NCBI GenBank assembly: GCA_021234155.1
Contig: JAJEKV010000008.1
Location: 23,815,931 to 23,879,930, forward strand
DNA: 64,000 nucleotides
Direction: 5' to 3'
Source: Isoetes taiwanensis
Lineage: Eukaryota; Streptophyta; Lycopodiopsida; Isoetales; Isoetaceae
The position numbers were made by a program, and so were the translations under genes. The notes beneath the pieces were generated by a model that did no database searches, had not been told where the DNA came from, and saw nothing but the letters and a program-made list of their open reading frames with translations. Positions 55,423 through 64,000 of the stretch are shown piece after piece. Position 1 is the first letter of the stretch. Each line of letters starts with the position of its first letter.

Positions 55423-56575
55423 AGAATGAGAATGAGAATGATTTTTTATAAATCCTTGAGGCCAATCGGCCTATGGGACCCATAAGAGGCCTTGACAAAC
55501 TTATTCTTGTGGGGTTAAAACCCCGCCAAAGAAGGGTTTAGAGGAAAAACGTGGCGATAATAAGAATGTTGTCAAACTGTACAAGTATACATCAATGTAT
55601 ATATACATGTCAAGTGTGTGCCCGAGGACATAGCTGATCTCGCATGTCCATAACCTCTCGAAGAAGGTATGATCCTAGCACACCCGTCACCGGATCTTGT
55701 ACTCAATGTCACATGTAGCGGTTGGCGGACGACCAACTTCGGCATAAGCGTCGAATTTGATCATATCTTTGGGCAACTTTGAAGGGTATGAGATTCATCC
55801 TCAATGACTCCATTTGGCGGCATTGTGAGCACATCTGGCGTGGCTCACCAATCCATCGCCCATCTCAATTCGAAGATGATGTGCCCTGTGCGAATGGAGG
55901 CAATGAGTCTCGACTTTTCATGGGCAAGTTCAAGCTATGGTGATCTGCCTCTGTTTGCACATGTATGCACCTGTGCTCCTGCACATTCCATCTAGCCAAC
56001 CATTGAGCTCTCTTTTCCCTCCAGTAGGCCTTGAGGCGTTGCGGCCCCATTGCCATGATATAAGCTAGTTTAGGGAGACGAGCATCGTCCATATTGACCG
56101 CCTTCTGAAAATAGACAATGTGGCGATCAAGGGCAAGAATCCTGTCTCCTGCAGTAGAATTTGATATGGGACTGTGGACTTCACCCCTAGTGCTTGTACT
56201 AAGAAGGCTTTCTGGACCTGCTCCAAGTCATTCCAAGTAGCAAGTGATACTACTGGGCCCCATACTTCCACCCCGTATAAAAAGACAGGCTCTACTAAGA
56301 CCTTGAATAGGTGTGACTGATGGGCCCAATCATACAACTCCGCTCTATGACTATTGTTTTGCATTGCATATAGTGCCTTCCAGCCTGCCGTCACTCGTAG
56401 CCATATGCATGTGTCCCAGTGCATAGTAGAAGGAAACTCCACTCCCAAATACTTGTATGTGGATGCAACTTCCACATTATGGCCTTGGTAACTGAAGGAG
56501 GGGACCCTCGGCTGACGTGAAGATGATATGAAAACCACCTTAGTCTTGGCCAGGTTGACCCTTATCCAAATATTT
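55423..56575 (-). mobile_element. LINE 3' half with (ATTCTC)n tail
   Basis: The minus-strand frame 56538-56065 reads 'STYKYLGVEFPSTMHWDTC', 'GWKALYAMQNNSHRAELYDWAHQSHLFKVLVEPVFLYGVEVWGP' and 'WNDLEQVQKAFLVQALGVKS', the RT C-terminal region of the family seen at 57.8-58.5 kb. The final coding part and terminal segment run to about 55440 and end in a tail of (ATTCTC)n (gaatga repeats at 55422-55441). The 5' side is truncated near 56575. Confidence 0.8.
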
Positions 56576-57340
<765 letters not shown>

Positions 57341-57512
57341 ATGGGAAGGCAAAGGATACTCAAAGGGCTTTGTCTTAGAGCATCTAAAGTGGGCTGGTCA
57401 GATGATTTGGCCTATTTTGGCTGATCTTTTTACAAAGGCGATGGGGCGAGGGATTTTCTTTAGAATGGCAAGTTAACGAGTTGTACCAGTTCACAAGGAG
57501 GATCTCTCAGCG

Positions 57513-58929
57513 ATGTATACCTTAGACCATCTGTTAGTTCTGAAAACAATATTTGATATAGTGAAAGGCACGAAAAAACTGGCATATGTGGCTTTTGTGG
57601 ATTTTAAAAAGGCCTTTGACAAAGTGCCAAGATCACAATTATGGGAGAGAAAGGATAAGATCAATGTGCCAATTCAACTCAAAGAAGCGGTTCAGGTGCT
57701 GTATGAAAAGGTGCTGATACAATTGTCTTTTCCGCTATCTCTACAAACACCAGATTATATATCTAGTAACATTGGTGTGAAACACTCCCACCTTGTTCGG
57801 ATTATTTATTGATGGGTTGGAAAGTTGGTTACGTGCAAATTGTCCTGGTGGTATTTTGCTACATGACTTTGTGGTGCAGTTGCTTATATATGCAGATGAT
57901 GTGGTCATCTTTGCGCGCTCCTCGGAGTGTATGCAAAGCCATTTAGATGGGCTGGCTCGTTTTTGTGACTCTACCGAAATGCAAGTGAACTTGGAGAAAA
58001 CTAGCATTATGACAGTGGGGGCACTCAAGCAGGAAAGCACATTTAGATACAAAAATCATTTGGTAAGCACTTGTGATTCTTATAAGTATTTGGGGCTGAT
58101 TTTTCATAGAAATCACAGGTGGAATACTTGCATTGCTCATAGAGTGGATGGGAGCCATAAGGCTCTTTATGCCATGCAAAGTCTATGCAGGAGGGCACAT
58201 TTATGGTCATGGACACTTAAGAAGAGATTGTTTGAATCTTTGGTGCTAAGTGTTGCATTGTATGGTAGTGAGATCTGGGGGCCCAGTATTACACAAGGTT
58301 TATGGGATGATCTTGAGCAGATTTTGAAAAAGTTTATTAGGCTCGAGTTGGGAGTTAAGGCCCAAACGTCATATCTAGCGGAGTGCAGTCTCTTACCATT
58401 GGAGGGAGAAGCCATGATAAGGTGCATTCGCTTTCTGAATAAAGTGATACATATGGATGATACTAGGCTTCCACATAAGGCTTTTTTGGCCAGCAAAAAT
58501 AAAGGATGGTTTCGGGATGTTACTTGTTGGCTAGGAAGATGGGATATTCATTGGGAAGAGGCAATCTCAAAGGGTAAGAATCTGGAGCAGTGGGTTTTTG
58601 ATAAGTTTCAAAGAAAGATGTGGGCACAACCAAAGACGAAGATGATTCTTTATAGACAAAATATGAATCCTAGGCTGGAAGTGGCCCAGTATTTGGCGGA
58701 TAACATCTCTATAAAGAAGAGGCATGCAATTGGTAGGATTCGCCTTAGTTCTCATCACTTGGGTGTGGAAACGGGTAGATGGGGGCAAATAATCCCTCGG
58801 TCGGAAAGATATTGTAAGGTGTGTGGTGAAGATCAAGTAGAAGATGAAGAACAAAGAGGCATGCAATTGGTAGGATTCGCCTTAGTTCTCATCACTTGGG
58901 TGTGGAAACGGGTAGATGGGGGCAAATAA
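57513..58929 (+). pseudogene. LINE reverse transcriptase (partial)
   Basis: 57513-57790 holds 'DHLLVLKTIFDIV', 'LAYVAFVDFKKAFDKVPRSQLWE' (RT motif A with the first catalytic Asp) and 'NIGVK'. A deletion removes the Q-G-C-P-L-S-P motif and shifts frame. 57793-58929 is a 378-codon open frame: 'LFGLFIDGLESWLRANCPGG', 'LLIYADDVVIFARS' (the YADD catalytic motif, near 57890), 'MQVNLEKTSIMTVG', 'YKYLGLIFH', 'KALYAMQSL', 'LVLSVALYGSEIWGP' and finally 'YCKVCGEDQVEDEE', the start of a Cys/His zinc motif. The end is altered by re-read unit 58719/58856. Confidence 0.85.
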
Positions 58930-58990
58930 TCCCTCGGTCGGAAAGATATTGTAAGGTGTGTGGTGAAGATCAAGTAGAAGATGAAGAACA
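58719..58990. repeat. 137-bp re-read unit (58719-58853 / 58856-58990)
   Basis: The only case where I count 137, measured at both ends of the match. It covers the LINE zinc motif. Confidence 0.9.
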
Positions 58991-59043
58991 CCGCTACTTA
59001 GGTGTGAAACTTACTACTCAGAAGATATTTTTGATAAGTGACT

Positions 59044-59423
<380 letters not shown>

Positions 59424-59589
59424 GAAAAGGGCGTGGTCATTATAGAGGCAGACAAATGATGCACTTCGGTTAGCATAGGAAATGTACCCGTCGGGGTTAG
59501 CATGTTGGAATATCAATGCTTTGACGGGATAAAGCAATTGTTATGATGGACATCCTTATGAATGTAGATATAGTATTTTTCTTGAGGCG

Positions 59590-60299
59590 GTGAACATGAG
59601 GAAAGGGAATACGGATATACATGGCTTCACGTTGATGCATTCAACATGGGCTCCTAAAAGAAAAAATAGAGGGTATGGTGGTATAAGCATGCTATGTAGG
59701 CCGAGTTATTTGGGTGATTTCAATTTTGCAAAAAGAGCAACATTACAATATATTTGGATTGAGATGCAAAGTCGGGAAGGTAGAATGTATGTGGCTGGTT
59801 GCTACTTCCATACGGGAATCACACATTTATAATTGGATGACTTAGATCGAGATGATCCGTTTGTCACCTTGGAACAAGATGTTTTAAATCTCAGCATGAC
59901 AGGAAAGATTTTACAGATGGGAGATTTTAATGGCTAGACCTTTGCCGAAAGCGGACATCCATTCTCATTGGATAGAAAACGAGTGGTTCGATATGCTAGA
60001 TGATTGAGCATGGCTGGTGTAGACATTCGGATGATAAGATCACGGTATCCCATGCCCGGGGGCATCATCTCTTAAATTTTTGTAGTGGACTAGATCTAGT
60101 CATTTACAATGGTACTCAGAAATATCCAGGAACAGGAAAGGTGACTGCCAGAAATGCAAGTGTAGTAGATTATGTGTTGGCGAAACCATCCCTTTCTGGG
60201 TCAATTGAAAATTTCTATGTTGGTGATAGCACAGTAGAATCTGATCATGTTCCTATTTTTGTCACATTGCGCATTGTGGGCAAGCTTTGTGTATCCTAG
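59590..60299 (+). pseudogene. LINE endonuclease (EEP) domain
   Basis: 'STWAPKRKNRGYGGISMLCRP', 'YIWIEMQSREGRMYVAGCYFHTG', 'TGKILQMGDFNG' (the GDFNA-type block) and, at 60000-60299, 'NGTQKYPGTGKVTARNASVVDYVLAKPSL' with 'VESDHVPIFVTL' (the terminal SDH catalytic block) give the complete endonuclease order. In-frame stops interrupt it near 59830 and 59937. Confidence 0.85.
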
Positions 60300-60372
60300 T
60301 GTCTTGAGCTCTACCCATAAGCTTGTTATGAGATATGAAAAGCGGATGTTTATAAACAAATTTGTGAGCAAA

Positions 60373-60577
60373 CTGATTGTAAACAACAGAGACAGAAATT
60401 TAAAAATGCTAGGGGATAAGAAAAGCGTAGGGAAAGAAAGAGTGCAAAAGAATGCTTTATTTTAGCTAGGCAGGAGGAAAGGGTTACCTTGTAATGGATG
60501 GTTCGATTCTGATTGTAAACAACAGAGACAGAAATTTAAAAATGCTAGGGGATAAGAAAAGCGTAGGGAAAGAAAGA
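60373..60577. repeat. 136-bp re-read unit (60373-60441 / 60509-60577)
   Basis: 69-bp match between LINE endonuclease and RT. Confidence 0.93.
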
Positions 60578-60829
60578 ATTATATTAGATTGATCAAGGGA
60601 AAAAAAAGAAGATACTTACATGAAACATATGCAAATGGTCACGGAGTTGCTAGCATATCAAAGAGGTTACGGAATAGAATTAGAACTTCTGCGGGGATAC
60701 TAGAACCACTTTTTGAGGTAGAGGATCTATTGGCGAAGTTAAAGAGACTTTACTATTTTTCAAGAGTTCAAACTTGCATGGATCATGGGAGCGAATATGA
60801 ACATTTGCACTTCACCGCGTAATGACATC

Positions 60830-61306
60830 GTTGGAGGGCTTGAGCATGTCAATTTCCACTTCATAAGGCGGGTGACAAATCGGATTTGCATAATTATCGC
60901 ATGATTTTGGTTGGTAGCTTTTATGCTAAGCTTTTTGCTACTATTATGGACTCTAAACTTAGCACATGGGCAGAGGAGATGAATGTAAGAGCAACTGGTC
61001 AAGCAGGTTTTAGGCCTAAGAAATCCACCATAGACCATTTATTGACGATGCGTGCTATGATGGACTCGGTTATCGGAAAAGGAAACCATTGTACGCTGCA
61101 TTTGTAGATTTTAGTAAAGCTTTTGATATGGTAAACCAGGAACATTTATGGGATCGATTGGTTGAGTTAAATGTACCAGAAAAATTGAGACATGCAGTAT
61201 GGAAGCTTTATGAGAAAGTACTTATCCAGCTTTCATTTCCATATGTCAGTGAACAAAGGGTAGAAAGCAACATGGGAGTGAAGCAGGGGTGTCCTCTATC
61301 ACCCAC
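60830..61306 (+). pseudogene. LINE RT, N-terminal half
   Basis: 'DKSDLHNYRMILVGSFYAKLFATIMDSKLSTWAEE' (RT motifs 0-1), 'TGQAGFRPKKSTIDHLLTMRAMMDS' (motif 2), a frameshift near 61090, then 'LYAAFVDFSKAFDMVNQEHLWDRL' (motif A) and 'VESNMGVKQGCPLSPTF' (motif B). Motif C (YxDD) is missing because the sequence breaks at 61306. Confidence 0.85.
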
Positions 61307-62460
61307 ATTCACAAGGCCCCTAAAAAGGAACTACTACATTTAACCAGTACTAAATAATGTAAAAACCATGGTGTATGCGGTTTTTTATGCATGAATTTTT
61401 TTGATAGAAGAAAACCACACTCCATAATGGTTTATTGCAATGATAGTGGTTTGTGATATGGTTATCAATAATGGTTATCAAGGCTATAGTGGTTTGTCAA
61501 AACTAGTTGTGACTAATGAGATGGTTGTGTTGATACTATACTGGTCCTTTAAAACTACTAGTAGTTTGTTACAACCATTGTGCAAATTGTGCATGTTGTC
61601 GGGGTTAGTTTTATTATGGCTATAGTGGTTTGTCAAAACTAGTTGTGACTAATGAGATGGTTGTGTTGATACTATACTGGTCCTTTAAAACTACTAGTAG
61701 TTTGTTACAACCATTGTGCAAATTCTTGATTGAGTTATGAGGTAGTCATATAGTGATGTGCATTATTTTGTTCGTATGTGTCATTTAGGAATAGATAATC
61801 TAACCTAAATTGGACATGTGATGATTATTCCAAATTGTGAAAGGATGACTTTAGATTGTCATATGAGAATCAATATCTTATAATCCATTAGACAATCCAT
61901 ATGCTTATCCTTTGAAATTATGATCAATATATGTAATTCTCCCACTACTAATCCCACAAAGATAAAGAATATAGCGACTTAACAATATCCTTATTGTCTC
62001 ACATTACAAGATACAACAATATTGTTTTGGTGCCACAATGTTTTGATTAATAAATGCAATTTCTAGCAATATAGATTTGGAAGCTTGCTAATCTCATGCA
62101 CCATAAGCTCAAAATGCTCTCCTTTTGCTCAAAAAGTCATTTGAAATAACATTCTATTGCAAATAATGCAGGATTGCATGTTAGAAACACAATGCTGAAT
62201 GATATAACAAAATAACACAAACCTAAAGAGACATGACCTTGGAATTAGCTTTCCTCGCCTGAACTCCTAAGTTAATGGCGTCTTGAAATCCATGTGTCAT
62301 GTTTTAGCATCGGAGCATGGCTAACCACTTCTAGATAAGCAATAGGGTTGTGCTGGGTTAACCACTTCTAGATAAGCATTAGGGTTGTGTTGAGCACGCA
62401 TACTTTTCTATAGCACAAATAACTCAGAAAAGAGCTCCAGGAATAGGTTAAGGTTTTTGC
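61307..62460. other. unassigned AT-rich sequence
   Basis: Abuts the broken LINE RT. The word 'ctatagtggtttg' and 'ataatggttatcaa' recur near 61440-61500. A 37-bp unit repeats at 62321-62385 ('ctaaccacttctagataagcattagggttgtg'). No gene is supported. Confidence 0.45.
61483..61724. repeat. 136-bp re-read unit (61483-61588 / 61619-61724)
   Basis: 106-bp match in AT-rich sequence. Confidence 0.94.
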
Positions 62461-62466
62461 ATACAG

Positions 62467-62566
62467 GAACTACACCCCGGTCTAAATTCCGGGGCGGAAA
62501 CAGAGCCAACGCACGGCAGCGTGAAGGCAATGTTGACACCCCAGAATTTAGACTGGGGTGTAGTTC
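62467..62566. repeat. 28-bp inverted repeat, hairpin-forming
   Basis: Arms 62467-62494 (gaactacaccccggtctaaa..) and 62539-62566 are inverted copies with two differences, separated by 44 bases. It could be a small foldback or MITE terminus pair or a transcript hairpin. No target duplication is evident. Confidence 0.7.
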
Positions 62567-62889
62567 GTGCAACGTGAAAATAGGGTAAGGGCGATTCTTT
62601 GGGGTGAAAAGGGGTAAGAATGCAAGGTGAAAATGGAGAATGTCGGATGAAAACTGTGTTGAACAAAACAATGCTCCATGCATCCAACATTTAAAAAAAA
62701 AGATGTGCCACATATCAATCCATCACTGGCAGACACGACAGAATCGTGCCTACCTTGTCTGTTTTTACGTGGGCGGACTCTCCCATTGAATAAATAAAGA
62801 AGAGTCATATTTCATATTTTATACAAAAATAAGCAAGAACATCAAATGTAAAAGCGGCAATTCAAGAGCGTCAGATTAGGGTAGGCGTT

Positions 62890-63420
62890 TTGACTGCAAA
62901 GAGGCGGCAAAGCTTCAGATGGATTTGGCGGCAAAGCTTCAGATGGATTTGGGTAGAATGCAGTGCAATGAACCGCAGATTTGGAAGCAGCGTGATTCTC
63001 AGCCACAAGAGCTTATTCCAGGGCATCAGAATCAGTGTCTAGTTTTCTGAAGGCATCTGCGATTTGATCGAAGAAAGAAACACGGCATTAATTCTGAAAC
63101 AACATCCGAAGGTGATTTTCCATTTCATTTTGCTGCATTATTTTATGTTCTATGCAGCACTCCTAAATAATGCATTTGGGATCGAGTGCAGTGAACCGCA
63201 GATTCCCATCGTATTTGGTGGTGAAGCTTGCAGAAAACAATGTACGAGATGGACTTTCGGCCAGGAGAGCTTAACCCAATGGATCAAAATCAGTGTGTAG
63301 CTTTCTGAAGACATCTGCAATTTGATTAAAGAAAGAACATGGCACTAATTTGAAAACCACGTCCACAGGTGATTTTTGTTTTCCATTACCTCTTTGCTGT
63401 CTATACAACACCATTAAATA
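62890..63420 (+). repeat. diverged tandem duplication, about 236-bp unit
   Basis: The blocks 'gcagtg.aatgaaccgcag', 'agagctta..cca..g.atcagaatcagtgt.tag.tttctga' and 'catctgc.atttgat.aaagaaag' followed by 'ca.ggtgatttt' occur twice, at about 62955-63120 and 63187-63380. A shorter 'gcggcaaagcttcagatggattt' repeat precedes at 62905-62950. The divergence shows a real old duplication, unlike the 136-bp units. Confidence 0.6.
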
Positions 63421-63715
63421 TTAGCTGGAAGTTGACTGGCATTGATGCAAAAATGATTATGTGAAAAGTGAGTGTAGGCCGAATCAGAGGATTTTGAGTT
63501 CGAAAAGAAGTTTAGTCAGTGCCCTGATTATTTTTTTGTTTTAAATCATATGAGTGCATAAGCCTTATCAAATTGCTGGATTTATGTTATATAGTTTTTG
63601 ATCAATCTGACACATCTTGTGATGGCAGACTAGGTGATAAAAGTCATCATTCTTTTTTATCTTTCTGTTTGACTAGTATTTTTGACGTAAATTGTAGCAT
63701 TTATTATGAACGCAG

Positions 63716-63799
63716 GTATGGAAAAAGGCATTCAAATTTAGGATATGGATCATCATGTTTTAGAAGAATGAAGGAGCTAAACTTACTATGGATAATGCA
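63716..63799 (+). CDS. candidate internal exon, unrecognised
   Basis: 84 bp bounded by a good acceptor (gaacgcag, ending 63715) and donor (cag|GTAAGG after 63799), open in the frame 'YGKRHSNLGYGSSCFRRMKELNLLWIMQ'. Length divisible by three is compatible with an internal exon. No neighbouring exon can be shown, and the protein is not recognised, so chance is possible. Confidence 0.25.
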
Positions 63800-64000
63800 G
63801 GTAAGGAATATGCAATGTATTATATAATGAGAAATAATGGTTATTTTTGTGAGGCATTTTGATAAAGATTGTGCAGTTCAGAGTTCTGATTTGTTGAAAG
63901 TGACTAGTCAATGTCTATTTATACTTTAAGTTCATTCACATTCATTTTCTAGCGTTTATGGAACTATGAAGATGTTGTTTTTATTGTAGTGGAAAAATAT

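Larger units (their letters stand above)
59503..61306 (+). mobile_element. LINE fragment: endonuclease and first half of RT
   Basis: Starts with 'ACWNINALTG', the usual opening of a LINE endonuclease, and ends abruptly within RT at 'GVKQGCPLSPTF' (61265-61306), where unrelated AT-rich sequence begins. Frame breaks and one re-read unit (60373/60509) are present. Confidence 0.85.

Overview
This is nuclear DNA of a land plant with a large, repeat-rich genome. The evidence is degraded Ty1/copia and Ty3/gypsy elements with plant-type initiator-tRNA-Met primer sites, several LINE remnants, a miniature LTR element (TRIM), introns with GT..AG borders, and two copies of a family-92 glycosyltransferase (GT92) gene. 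I cannot name the species. No intact protein-coding gene is visible.

Layout. 1-1437: last exons of an unrecognised gene, then nothing recognisable. 1438-5137: a truncated, decayed Ty1/copia element (+) split by a 1.2-kb poly(A) retroposon (2779-4013). 5140-9687 and 23287-27088: two arms of a 22-kb inverted repeat, each with TRIM LTR sequence at its outer edge. Between them lie a small two-exon gene remnant (10689-11439), low-coding sequence, segmental-duplication copy A with a broken GT92 gene (18484-21812), and an L1-like LINE remnant (21813-23286). 27295-27616: a TIR-bounded element. 27754-36150: segmental-duplication copy B, interrupted by a roughly 4-kb LINE (28231-32273, -) and a short LINE 3' end (35525-35940, +), with the second GT92 copy at 32962-33927. 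36900-47747: a decayed Ty3/gypsy element (-) with both LTRs. 47947-54180: a direct repeat, an LTR with primer site (49974-52311) and a divergent 18S rRNA-like fragment. 54650-55150: degenerate short repeats. 55423-61306: three LINE fragments and two long (TC)n tracts. 61307-64000: unassigned sequence with one strong hairpin and a diverged tandem duplication.

The most unusual signal crosses all of these families. At 39 places the sequence jumps back and re-reads what it has just read. By hand count the jump is exactly 136 bases in 38 cases and 137 in one. The re-read matches for 44 to 136 bases and may then continue differently. Fifteen cases are back-to-back 136-bp duplications. A fixed displacement in unrelated sequences is hard to explain biologically. 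It is most economically read as untrimmed fixed-length overlap where assembly pieces were joined. These 39 units add about 5.3 kb, and every gene break, element length and junction near one is suspect until checked against raw reads. I found no convincing new biological system. The candidates worth following are the 22-kb inverted repeat, the TRIM family, the LINE family with variable microsatellite tails, and the gypsy element with a long segment beyond its integrase.
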